Below, in pieces: positions 1 to 5,905 of a stretch of 10,872 nt of DNA (position 1 is the stretch's first letter; each line of letters opens with the position of its first letter). Location: NCBI GenBank assembly GCA_039679375.1, contig JBDKVA010000068.1:1-10872 (forward strand). The letters are read 5' to 3'. Under the pieces are notes generated by a model that had not been told where the DNA came from, ran no database searches, and was given only the letters and a program-made list of their open reading frames with translations. The position numbers and the translations under genes are program-made. The stretch is from JBDKVA01 sp039679375 (GTDB lineage: Bacteria; Bacillota; Clostridia; Acetivibrionales; DTU013).

Positions 1-117
1 CCTGGTGTTCAGTTTGAAGAACATCCGGAATTTCTTGAAGATTTTCTTCCCTGGTCAGAGGACGCAATAGCATTTTGCAAAAAGGCCGAGGGGCAGGTCA
101 ATGCACCAGGTAATTAG
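1..117 (+). CDS. C-terminal end of a probable IS66-family transposase (partial)
   Basis: An open frame enters from the left edge and stops with TAG at 115-117. The 38 visible residues contain an acidic, aromatic tail (FEEHPEFLEDFLPWSEDA), and from memory the L(M)PW(S/N) motif close to the C-terminus is typical of IS66-family TnpC transposases. The call is strengthened by the DNA: the stop codon overlaps a sequence ending in CGCTTAC at 125, the mirror of the GTAAGCG start of IS66-type terminal inverted repeats, and the gene ends a few bases from the element end as in that family. The catalytic core lies outside the window, so whether the transposase is intact cannot be told. The short tail alone could belong to another protein. 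Confidence 0.45.
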   Translation, partial: PGVQFEEHPEFLEDFLPWSEDAIAFCKKAEGQVNAPGN

Positions 118-125
118 ACGCTTAC
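1..125 (+). mobile_element. Right end of an IS66-family insertion sequence
   Basis: The reverse complement of 113-125 is GTAAGCGTCTAAT, which resembles the GTAAGCG-type termini of IS66 elements. Immediately to the right, at about 128, recognisable group II intron reverse transcriptase sequence begins in mid-protein (YMHYVLVLWLYK), so position 125/126 is the element boundary. IS66 elements normally duplicate 8 bp of target; the predicted copy here is CATATATG at 126-133. The left end and the second target copy are outside the window. Family identification is from memory of terminal sequences plus the transposase tail. Confidence 0.5.
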
Positions 126-780
126 CATATATGCACTATGTACTGGTACTGTGGCTTTATAAGGTAGTAAAACCGCAATTCAAGGGATATAGTGACATAG
201 TAATTTATGCAGATGATTTTGTCTGCTGTTTCCAATATAAGAACGAAGCTGATCAGTTCTATAAAATGCCAAAAGAACGGTTTAGACAGTTCGGACTGAA
301 GTTGGAAGAAAGTAAAAGCCGACTAATAGAATTTGGTAGATTTGCTGAGTCCAGCCGGAAAATAAGAGGCGATGGCAAACCGGAAACGTTTGATTTTCTT
401 GGGTTTACCCATTTTTGCAGCAAAAGTAGGAAAGGCAACTTCCGGGTTAAAAGAAAAACCAGCAAAAAGAAGTTCAAAGCTAAATTGAGGCTCTTTACCG
501 AATGAGTGAAAGAAAACCGTACACTGAGAAAGAAAGATTTGATAGAGAAACTGAATGTAAAGCTTTCGGGCTATTACCGGCACTATGGGATATCGGATAA
601 TTTCGAAGCGATAAAAAGCTTTGTGAAGAAGGTAACATAACAAGGGCTGTCTTCGTTTGGTTGAACAGACTGAGTCAGAAGAATAGCTACTCGTGGAAAA
701 GATTCTTCGATATGCTGAAGTATCACCCGATATTACAACCGAAAGTATACGTTAGTGTTTATGAGATATGGAAGGATTAG
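126..780 (+). pseudogene. Group II intron reverse transcriptase/maturase, interrupted and broken
   Basis: This is the 3' part of an intron-encoded reverse transcriptase. Frame 2 carries HYVLVLWLYKVVKP, the catalytic YADDFVCCFQY motif (from about 208), GLKLEESKSR and FLGFTHFCSKSRKG, which are RT palm and thumb blocks. The frame hits TGA at 503-505 where relatives usually have Trp (FTE-stop-VKENR), and then continues in the same frame through the maturase X region (LSGYYRHYGISDN) to TAA at 638-640. Homology resumes in frame 1 at about 643 (WLNRLSQKNSYSWKRF) and ends at TAG 778-780, so there is also a frameshift near 637-642. The N-terminal RT blocks are cut off by the IS66 end at 125. An ATG at 101 lies inside the insertion sequence and makes only a fortuitous in-frame fusion. 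No HNH endonuclease domain follows; domain V of the intron begins ten bases after the stop. Not functional as it stands. Confidence 0.85.
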
Positions 781-789
781 TATTACAAG

Positions 790-822
790 GAGCCGTATGC
801 CCGAATTGGGCACGTACGGATC
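790..822 (+). ncRNA. Group II intron domain V (degenerate)
   Basis: GAGCCGTATGCC…GGCACGTACGGATC folds as the domain V hairpin. The lower stem is 790-796 with 816-822, there is an AC/CG-type bulge on the 3' side, and the upper stem is GCCC/GGGC. The AGC catalytic triad is at 791-793. Two departures from the usual 34-nt form are visible. The 3' strand reads ACGGATC instead of ACGGTTC, so triad G792 faces A820 and not U. The apical GAAA tetraloop is replaced by GAATT, giving 33 nt. Confidence 0.8.
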
Positions 823-825
823 TAT

Positions 826-858
826 GAGGGACCTAGCCCGTGAGGGCTAGGTCTACTC
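826..858 (+). ncRNA. Group II intron domain VI hairpin with candidate branch-point A
   Basis: A perfect 10-bp hairpin (830-839 with 844-853) is closed by a GTGA tetraloop and flanked by GAG (826-828) pairing with CTC (856-858). The unpaired TA at 854-855 leaves A855 bulged on the 3' side, the expected position of the lariat branch-point adenosine. The 3' end of the intron should follow within a few bases. Without its domain V context it could pass for a terminator, but no T-run follows. Confidence 0.7.
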
Positions 859-987
859 GACCATATTACCTGCGGTATATTTTACTGATATTGTAAAATC
901 CAGTTTAAGAAATATTGGTTAATATAATATTTACGAACAAATAAATATCTGATTCCATATTAATAAAGAAAACCAGTTATAATATTT

Positions 988-1155
988 TCAAGTAAAAATA
1001 TTATCAATATTCACAATAGAATCATATTCATATATATTTGATTCCTTTAAGTCTTTGTAAATGTTTAGAGCTTTACTCTTGTCCATTTCAATTGATTTAA
1101 AAACATAACCATCTATGACCCTAAGACTGTACAGTTCATCACGGAAGATAGCTTT
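988..1155 (-). pseudogene. Unrecognised reading-frame remnant downstream of the HD gene
   Basis: A 55-codon stretch on the minus strand is open from 1155 and ends at TGA 990-988. Its composition looks coding: FRDELYSLRVIDGYVFKS, then a Lys/Glu/Asp-rich segment and the C-terminus VNIDNIFT. No good start codon precedes it. Removing one A from the AAAA run near 1153-1156 would join it to LKELK in the frame of the upstream HD gene, just after the HD stop and an adjacent GTG (1171-1169), giving a protein of about 60 residues. I do not recognise the family. From 862 to 987 I see only AT-rich spacer, apart from an AT-only inverted repeat (979-988 with 995-1004) that spans the stop codon. It may be a decayed small gene or the tail of a deleted larger one. 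Confidence 0.4.
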
Positions 1156-1171
1156 TCAGTTCTTTCAGCAC

Positions 1172-1855
1172 CTACAGTGGCTGGTCCAGTATATCACCCA
1201 ATATATGCATACCTGTCTTGTGAATGGAACGTACTTCCCTGTACATGCTTTCGTAGAAATCAATACTTGCTTTCCGGCGTTCTTCTGCAAGCCTTTTCCC
1301 GCGGTCAGTAAAAAACCTGCCGTATACATTTTTAAGCTTCCAGTTATATTCCTTAAAAAACGAATCTTCCTCATCGCTGTTACCGTCGAGGACATCTCCG
1401 GATTCATCGACGGAATACAGGGGACGCGATACTATCCCATTGTAGGCCTATGTCCGGGCAATCCCCAAAGTCCCCGCAGCATCAAGCTTATCGGCATCAA
1501 ATAATATCTTTGCTTCTATACTGTCGGGGAGGCTATCGTTTCTGTAACGATGCGTTGAAATACAAGCTTTCACGTGGGAAGCCTTATCCTCGGGCCAACC
1601 GATCCCCTTCAAATAGTCATACGCCATTTGTGCACCAATGATTGCATGGTCGCATTCAGGATTGCGGAATTGCGCTTCCCTGCCGATATCGTGCAGAAGC
1701 GATGCTGCAATTAAAACATCCTTATCCACACTGAACTCAGTACATAAATCCAGCGCGGAATACAAGACGCGGTAAATATGCTGGCAATCGTGGGCGCCGT
1801 CATTCATACACGATAGCATATATTTTTCAATTTTAGCGTATATGTCTTTTTGCAT
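1172..1855 (-). pseudogene. HD-domain phosphohydrolase with an in-frame amber codon
   Basis: This encodes a metal-dependent HD-superfamily hydrolase of the small stand-alone type (227 codons including the amber). From the start at 1855 the zinc/metal motifs are intact: HDCQHIYRV (H26), LLHDIGR (H55-D56), STHR (H102) and DADKLD (D120-D125). TAG at 1450-1448 (codon 136) interrupts the frame right after LGIART. The same frame then runs on without any other defect for 91 codons, AYNGIVSRPLYSVDE to GDILDQPL, and stops at 1174-1172; relatives continue through this point with a hydrophobic residue, so one base change (for example TTG to TAG) explains it. The start at 1855 is chosen over an ATG at 1876 because GAGG lies nine bases upstream. 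The 135-residue product would keep the metal site but lose the helical C-terminal half. The substrate is unknown; relatives act on nucleotides or nucleotide-like phosphoesters. Confidence 0.8.
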
Positions 1856-1888
1856 GGAGCAATACCTCACTATCAATGTAGATTACAG

Positions 1889-1918
1889 TATAAACATTGT
1901 TTTGATTTACCGTTTCAA
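1889..1918 (-). promoter_or_regulatory. Candidate sigma-A promoter for the HD gene
   Basis: On the minus strand TTGAAA (1918-1913) and TTTATA (1894-1889) are 18 bases apart, about 35 bases upstream of the preferred start at 1855. TATACT overlaps the -10 two bases further on. A plausible match in AT-rich DNA. Confidence 0.35.
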
Positions 1919-2059
1919 ATAATTATCTTTTATTCTCTTCCGGAATGGTATCTCATGTTAATATTATAGGAACATAACAAAGGCATCACATCTTTATTTA
2001 TTAAATTTTAAGTAAAACCCACATTTGGTTCGTAATATTATTTAGAAATAAACGATGGA

Positions 2060-2956
2060 ATGGATGTGGTTAGAGTGAAACCCGGGAAATTTATTAAGAT
2101 ACTGAATTACATATTGGCTGTCATTTTACTGGCTTTATGGAGCTGCACTTTCTTTGTTCATGGCATGGCAGGTGCTGTATCATGGGCACTGGCAAAATTA
2201 TTATTCGCTCCGATTGGCATAATATTAGTACTTTTTAATCTGATATTGCTCATTATCAGTATAATAAAAAGGAAAAAAGCAGCTCAAATAATTATTTCAA
2301 TGCTATTATCCATCTCTCTTGCATTTCCCATACTTATGCTCATGGAAATTTTACAGATTGCGTATCCGGCAAATATAGACAATACAGTGCCTTCCATTAC
2401 TGCAAGATGGCCATTGAAGGAGGAAACTACCGTTGGGTGGGGTGGTGACACTATTCGAACGAATGCACCGCATGTTATATGGGCATCTGAAAGGTGGGCA
2501 TATGATTTGCTTATTGAACCGGCAGATACAGGTAGTAAAAATCTTGAGGATTATGGGATTTACGATAAAGAGGTTGTCGCTCCTGTTTCAGGAACAATCA
2601 TTGCAGCTTACGATGAGGAAAATGATATACTGCCAAATACAGAAGAATTTCTATCTATGGAAGGCAATTATGTTTATATAAAGATAGATGAAACAGGAAC
2701 CTTTTTACTTTTGAATCACTTAAAAAAGGGCAGTGTCCTTGTGAAAGCCGGCGAACACGTAAATGAGGGAGATATCATTGGAAAGGTAGGAAACTCAGGC
2801 TCTACCACTGAACCTCATTTGCATATTCATCATCAGCGCCAAAACCCAACGGAAACTATCTGTCTAGTCTTTGCAGAAGGGTTACCGCTTTATTTTAAAG
2901 ATATTGATGGTAAACCTATGCCAGAGAGAGGTTCAGTTATAACACCTCTAAAATAA
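2060..2956 (+). CDS. Membrane-anchored M23 family metallopeptidase
   Basis: Predicted zinc endopeptidase of the M23 (LytM/lysostaphin-like) fold, 298 residues. The N-terminal third has three hydrophobic helices (about 14-36, 43-69 and 74-101). The peptidase domain follows outside the membrane, roughly 125-280. Zinc-site residues fit the M23 variant in which the first His is well separated from the Asp: H138 (NAPH), D149 (RWAYD), NHL around H220, and HLH at 253-255, after the glycine-rich KVGNSGSTTEPHLHIH. Beta-strands typical of the fold (VVAPVSGTI, GNYVYIKI, VNEGDIIGKVG) are in order. M23 enzymes usually cut peptidoglycan cross-bridges, though some of this membrane-linked kind may act on other peptides. 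It stands alone, divergent from the HD gene. The ATG at 2060 has only a poor ribosome binding site; GTG at 2075 is an alternative start. Confidence 0.85.
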   Translation: MDVVRVKPGKFIKILNYILAVILLALWSCTFFVHGMAGAVSWALAKLLFAPIGIILVLFNLILLIISIIKRKKAAQIIISMLLSISLAFPILMLMEILQIAYPANIDNTVPSITARWPLKEETTVGWGGDTIRTNAPHVIWASERWAYDLLIEPADTGSKNLEDYGIYDKEVVAPVSGTIIAAYDEENDILPNTEEFLSMEGNYVYIKIDETGTFLLLNHLKKGSVLVKAGEHVNEGDIIGKVGNSGSTTEPHLHIHHQRQNPTETICLVFAEGLPLYFKDIDGKPMPERGSVITPLK

Positions 2957-2983
2957 GGATTACTTATAAAGGTCAAGCCTGTC

Positions 2984-3014
2984 GTGATTGCCGCCTGGCG
3001 AAATCACTTATTTT
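2984..3014 (+). terminator. Weak rho-independent terminator after the M23 gene
   Basis: GTGATT (2984-2989) pairs with AATCAC (3002-3007), with an inner GCC/GGC, and TTATTTT follows. It sits 28 bases after the M23 stop. The stem contains a bulge, so the call is modest. Confidence 0.4.
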
Positions 3015-3041
3015 GCAGGATTCGCAGCACAAATGACCATT

Positions 3042-3092
3042 AAAAAAGGAATCCTCCCTTAGCTGATCATCAGACCAGCAGGGAGGATTCCT
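3042..3092 (-). terminator. Strong rho-independent terminator after the lipoprotein gene
   Basis: A perfect 13-bp inverted repeat (AGGAATCCTCCCT at 3047-3059 with its complement at 3080-3092) has a 20-base loop that can itself pair GCTG with CAGC. On the minus strand a run of T (opposite A 3042-3047) follows directly, 44 bases after the lipoprotein stop. On the plus strand there is no T-run, so it acts mainly for the minus-strand gene. Confidence 0.8.
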
Positions 3093-3135
3093 ATATTCAA
3101 GCTTAATCAACATGAGGCTTATTTATACATTATCC

Positions 3136-3963
3136 TTACATCGACGTTATTTCAACTCCCTTGGGGAGTTCGAATTCACTGTCCTGTACAGAGCCTACTT
3201 TTATATTCTTATACTCTATAACAGACTTGCCGTTTTCATCGGTACTTTCAACTCTCACGGGAATTCCATACTTTTCAGAGACCCACATTTTGTATTCTTC
3301 CTTGTTTTCTTTATCTACGATGTTCAATACTATGCAAGAAAGACCATCTATAGTTTCCTTCCCAACCGTCTTGATATCTTCAGACGCAGCGTTATTGCTG
3401 TAATCTGCAGGACTTTGTATTAACTCTCCCATTTCTTTGCTGAAATTGGTTTTCATCGCCATGTTCTGATCAGGAAAATATGTTATGACGTCACCGCTTT
3501 TTGAGTCATAAATATATATCATTTTTTCCCCTTCAACAGTCATCTCGGTTTTCATCTTGGTTCCTTTTACAAAGGCTTTACCTGTCATTTTTCCTTCATC
3601 AGATGTCACTGTAAAATCAAATGACATCGAGCTTATTGTTGCAGCTTTGGCGAAAATAGCAGATACATCATCCCCTGATTTGGCAGTCGCTTCCTGCCCG
3701 GCTGCTGGTGAAGCTGCAGGTGACGCTTCCGGTTTTGCTGTGGTTGGAGCTTCCGGTGACGCAGCAGGCGACGGATCCGATGACGTTTCCGGCGATGCTG
3801 CAGTCGACGCTTCCGAGGATTCTTCCTGTGACGCTTCCTGTGATTCTTCCTGCTCCACTGATGATTCGTCCGTTATTGTGGCGTCATTTGAAGTACCACA
3901 CCCCGATAAAAGCAATCCTGCGACGAGTAAAACAGCCAAACAAAACAACATTTTCCTTTTCAT
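3136..3963 (-). CDS. Secreted lipoprotein with LolA/LppX-like C-terminal domain
   Basis: Predicted 275-residue membrane-anchored lipoprotein. Residues 1-21 form a lipoprotein signal (MKRKM, hydrophobic core, LLLSGC) with the lipid-modified cysteine at 22. Residues 24-98 are a low-complexity Ser/Ala/Glu/Pro linker, probably crossing the cell wall. From about 100 the protein resembles the LolA/LppX-like fold of outer-membrane-lipoprotein-sorting relatives: alternating short strands such as FDFTVTSDEGKMTGKAFVKG, MIYIYDSKSGDVITYFPD and KMWVSEKYGIPVRVES. In Gram-positives these proteins are thought to bind hydrophobic or envelope ligands; the ligand here is unknown. The reading frame is open to 4059, but the start at 3963 is fixed by GAGAGAGG eight bases upstream and by the signal peptide. 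It has its own promoter and a strong terminator. Confidence 0.75.
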   Translation of the reverse strand: MKRKMLFCLAVLLVAGLLLSGCGTSNDATITDESSVEQEESQEASQEESSEASTAASPETSSDPSPAASPEAPTTAKPEASPAASPAAGQEATAKSGDDVSAIFAKAATISSMSFDFTVTSDEGKMTGKAFVKGTKMKTEMTVEGEKMIYIYDSKSGDVITYFPDQNMAMKTNFSKEMGELIQSPADYSNNAASEDIKTVGKETIDGLSCIVLNIVDKENKEEYKMWVSEKYGIPVRVESTDENGKSVIEYKNIKVGSVQDSEFELPKGVEITSM

Positions 3964-4027
3964 TTTATTACCTCTCTCCAATCGTTGTTTTAATTCATGC
4001 ATAATATTTGCAACGTGATTTGCTTGA

Positions 4028-4056
4028 ATTATAACAATGACAGTATCTTTTGTAAT
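4028..4056 (-). promoter_or_regulatory. Promoter for the lipoprotein gene
   Basis: On the minus strand an extended -10 TGTTATAAT (core TATAAT 4033-4028) lies 17 bases from ATTACA (4056-4051), a 4/6 match to the -35. It is 64 bases upstream of the lipoprotein start. The -35 box adjoins and touches the palindrome at 4056-4072. Confidence 0.5.
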
Positions 4057-4086
4057 CACCCCAATGGGGTGACAGGAGAGGTGATT
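4054..4086 (-). promoter_or_regulatory. Perfect palindrome at the lipoprotein promoter, possible operator or stem-loop
   Basis: TCACCCCAATGGGGTGA (4056-4072) is a 7-3-7 perfect inverted repeat abutting the -35 box. A second, mutually exclusive pairing joins AATCACC (4054-4060) to GGTGATT (4080-4086). Placed as it is, the inner palindrome could be a repressor site. It also lies 22 bases or more past the rubredoxin-like gene's stop and could fold in a read-through transcript. A T-run follows only on the plus strand, where no gene ends. Confidence 0.35.
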
Positions 4087-4107
4087 TTTTATTAAAGGGT
4101 TAGAATT

Positions 4108-4443
4108 CTACCACTTTCCTTTTTTCATGTGGCCTTCCAGCTCCGCTTTGGATCTCTGCTTGATCACCCAGGACTCTTTCAGGGCATTTTTAAAGAGAGC
4201 GACACATGGCGGGTCAAGGTTGATATCAATGCCTTCCTGCGCCAAATCGCGGATCTTTCCGGCAAGCGTTATGATTTCCATATGGATGTCATTCGTTCTG
4301 TCCGACTTGTATATTTTTTCGGCATCCTCGGCACTGAGCTCGACAAACTTCTCTTTTGGTGCTCCGCACTTCGGGCAGGCATCAGGAGCCTGGTCCCCTT
4401 CATGAATATACCCGCAAACGCCGCATTTCCATAATTTTTTCAT
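4108..4443 (-). CDS. Small rubredoxin-domain protein
   Basis: The 111-residue protein opens with a rubredoxin-like/rubrerythrin-C-terminal-type iron knuckle: WKCGVCGYIHEG (C7, C10) and DACPKCGAPKEKF (C23, C26), which should bind one Fe(Cys)4 centre. Residues about 36-111 are helical and charged (HMEIITLAGKIRDLAQEGID, then FKNALKESWVIKQRSKAELEG). This two-part layout is one I recall in Clostridia as rubredoxin-like domain proteins of unknown partner; in rubrerythrins the same knuckle passes electrons to a di-iron peroxidase site, but no ferritin-like EXXH motifs are present. Its role is presumably electron transfer or oxidative-stress defence in the cytoplasm. The start at 4443 is supported by AAAGGATGG about nine bases upstream. 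It is separated from both neighbours by 120-150 bases and is probably transcribed on its own. Confidence 0.8.
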   Translation of the reverse strand: MKKLWKCGVCGYIHEGDQAPDACPKCGAPKEKFVELSAEDAEKIYKSDRTNDIHMEIITLAGKIRDLAQEGIDINLDPPCVALFKNALKESWVIKQRSKAELEGHMKKGKW

Positions 4444-4444
4444 T

Positions 4445-4488
4445 AATAAACCATCCTTTCAAATCAAATATTTTAGCAATGGTTTATT
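4445..4488 (-). promoter_or_regulatory. Inverted repeat around the ribosome binding site of the rubredoxin-like gene
   Basis: AATAAACCAT (4445-4454) is exactly repeated in inverse at 4479-4488. In the minus-strand transcript the 3' arm ends next to the start codon, and the AAAGG Shine-Dalgarno sits at the edge of the 24-base loop. A possible -10 (TAAAAT) inside the loop would place the transcription start inside the repeat, in which case no hairpin would form in the RNA. Confidence 0.25.
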
Positions 4489-4563
4489 TATACCCAAAGC
4501 GAGCAGATCATTAACACTGTTTATAGTAAAAAAGAGACTTTTTGCAGTGCAATCAAATATTAT

Positions 4564-5658
4564 TTATTCGATCGTTACTTTTGCATTGAGCGGCATTACC
4601 TGTATCCAGGTCTGCCCGGCATTCAGCTTGATCTCATTGCCGGCCTCGTCCGTATATTTGGTCGGTGAACGTCTGGATTCCTTGGACCATTTTATATTGA
4701 TCGCTTTTCCTTCCGAGATAAGATATCCCGTGCCGCTTCCGGTTGTGACCATCTCCTGTCTGCCGTATTTGTCGCCCTTGATACTATAATTTTTAGTAAA
4801 CCTTACAATAATATTCTTCGCCTCCAGCTGCTTGCCGCTGACACGCTCCATATGAGGCTTACCCTGTCTGAAGCGTTTGTACATCGCTGTACTTTTGTCA
4901 TATTCATACGCCGTATTCGCAGAAGGATATTTCATACTTACTTTTAAAGCAGATTTTCCGTTCTCCGGCACAGTACCTGATGCATAAAACGTAAATGGGA
5001 ATTTCACATCGCTCGTCTTCCTGTATTTTAATTCGCCGGCATAATCCAGAAGCTTTTCCATCGATGTGTAAGAATCCTGCCAATTGCCCTTATCCTTCGT
5101 TAAATCCCAGATCACGCTGCTGCTGACGTATAATCCGTTGATATTGTTTATTTTCAGCTTGGGAATATCCGCTTTTGCCATGGTGCTCCATCCAAAATGC
5201 ACATATATGGCGTCATGTTCCATACTGTAATCCAGGAAGTAATGCCTTGAACTCCTGACAGGTCCGATCATTTCCGGGTCAGTACCCCAGAAAACCGGCA
5301 TAAGCCTTGTCAAGCCGCCTTCTACAATCATCTCGTAAACGATCTGCGCTTTGTCAAGCCCTCCCTGGGGCAGAACTCTTGACCCTTCATTATCGATCAT
5401 GACAGCCACCGGGCGGACACCTTCAGCGGGCATGACAAATCCCTCAACCGACGCAGGCACGGTGCCGCCAGCCGCAGGAGAAGGTACGGTTACAGCCGGT
5501 TCAGGGGTCTTTGCTGCTGCCGTACTTTGCTCGGCAGCAGTTGAAGCCGCCTCATTAATCACTTCCTGAGAATCACCTGTATCCTGTGTGCCGCAGGCTG
5601 AAGCCGTTATGATGAGAAAAAGGCATACCGCCGGGATAAGAAAGGTTCTTTTGTACAT
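4564..5658 (-). CDS. DUF3048 (YerB-like) lipoprotein
   Basis: This 364-residue secreted protein is of the DUF3048 family, to which Bacillus YerB belongs. Residues 1-22 are a lipoprotein signal with cysteine at 22 (ITASAC; the -3 position is Ala, less usual than Leu). A Thr/Ala/Pro linker runs to about 75. The conserved N-terminal DUF3048 block starts at RPVAVMIDN (about 82-90) and includes IVYEMIVEGGLTRLMPVFWG and IGPVRSSRHYFLDYSMEHDA. The C-terminal domain, about 240-364, includes AKNIIVRFTKNYSIKGDKYGR and ends GQTWIQVMPLNAKVTIE. The function is not established; the protein should sit on the outer face of the membrane. The frame is open to 5688, but AGGAGG at 5671-5666 lies seven bases from the ATG at 5658 and only one base from the ATG at 5664, so 5658 is the start. 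Confidence 0.88.
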   Translation of the reverse strand: MYKRTFLIPAVCLFLIITASACGTQDTGDSQEVINEAASTAAEQSTAAAKTPEPAVTVPSPAAGGTVPASVEGFVMPAEGVRPVAVMIDNEGSRVLPQGGLDKAQIVYEMIVEGGLTRLMPVFWGTDPEMIGPVRSSRHYFLDYSMEHDAIYVHFGWSTMAKADIPKLKINNINGLYVSSSVIWDLTKDKGNWQDSYTSMEKLLDYAGELKYRKTSDVKFPFTFYASGTVPENGKSALKVSMKYPSANTAYEYDKSTAMYKRFRQGKPHMERVSGKQLEAKNIIVRFTKNYSIKGDKYGRQEMVTTGSGTGYLISEGKAINIKWSKESRRSPTKYTDEAGNEIKLNAGQTWIQVMPLNAKVTIE

Positions 5659-5665
5659 TTGCATT

Positions 5666-5671
5666 CCTCCT
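5666..5671 (-). promoter_or_regulatory. Ribosome binding site deciding the DUF3048 start
   Basis: A perfect AGGAGG on the minus strand lies seven bases before the ATG at 5658 and one base before the ATG at 5664, which favours the downstream start. Confidence 0.7.
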
Positions 5672-5825
5672 GTTGTAAATATGATCAAGCTTTATTCCAG
5701 CTCAAGCGCAAGTTAATAGGATATAATCCCAATAATATATTCTATCCTTCTGGTCCGAATTCCTTTTTAGTACAAATATTTTCAACATGTATTCCTTAAG
5801 TTTGTCGATTTTTTTGACAATTTTA

Positions 5826-5854
5826 TTGGACAAACCGGTTAAAAATTATATAAT
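5826..5854 (+). promoter_or_regulatory. Sigma-A promoter of the PilZ gene
   Basis: TTGGAC (5826-5831) and a perfect TATAAT (5849-5854) are 17 bases apart, about 50 bases before the PilZ start. The spacer contains the 8-bp palindrome AACCGGTT (5833-5840). A second TTGACA lies at 5814-5819 but has no -10 at proper distance. Confidence 0.65.
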
Positions 5855-5905
5855 GGTATAAAAGGCTTACAGGGCTCGCAATTTGGTACCTCAGGAGATA
5901 CAAAC

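Larger units (their letters stand above)
126..861 (+). mobile_element. 3' half of a bacterial group II intron
   Basis: The broken reverse transcriptase is followed by intron RNA domains V (790-822) and VI (about 826-858), in the normal order and spacing. The 3' splice boundary is probably at or near 861, just after CTCGAC, but the exon cannot be recognised in the AT-rich sequence that follows. The 5' half, with domains I-III and the start of the RT, is missing from the window and probably lies beyond the IS66-type insertion that ends at 125. Both the protein and the ribozyme core carry damage, so this is most likely a dead copy. Confidence 0.75.

Noticed and set aside
101..505. RT fragment as a genuine gene starting at ATG 101
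   Set aside because: The first nine or so codons lie in the insertion-sequence end; the frame is a chance fusion and the RT core is missing.
1448..1450. Pyrrolysine or another recoded TAG
   Set aside because: No recoding signal or machinery is visible in the window, and the surrounding region is rich in broken genes, so a plain nonsense mutation is more likely.
1115..1504. Plus-strand reading frame (129 codons)
   Set aside because: It is antisense to the HD gene's C-terminal half and to the remnant, with no ribosome binding site.
3557..4018. Plus-strand Asp/Ala/Ser-rich frame
   Set aside because: It mirrors the low-complexity linker of the minus-strand lipoprotein.
4054..4090. Plus-strand terminator (stem plus TTTT)
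   Set aside because: No plus-strand gene ends upstream; the palindrome is better explained by its place at the minus-strand promoter.
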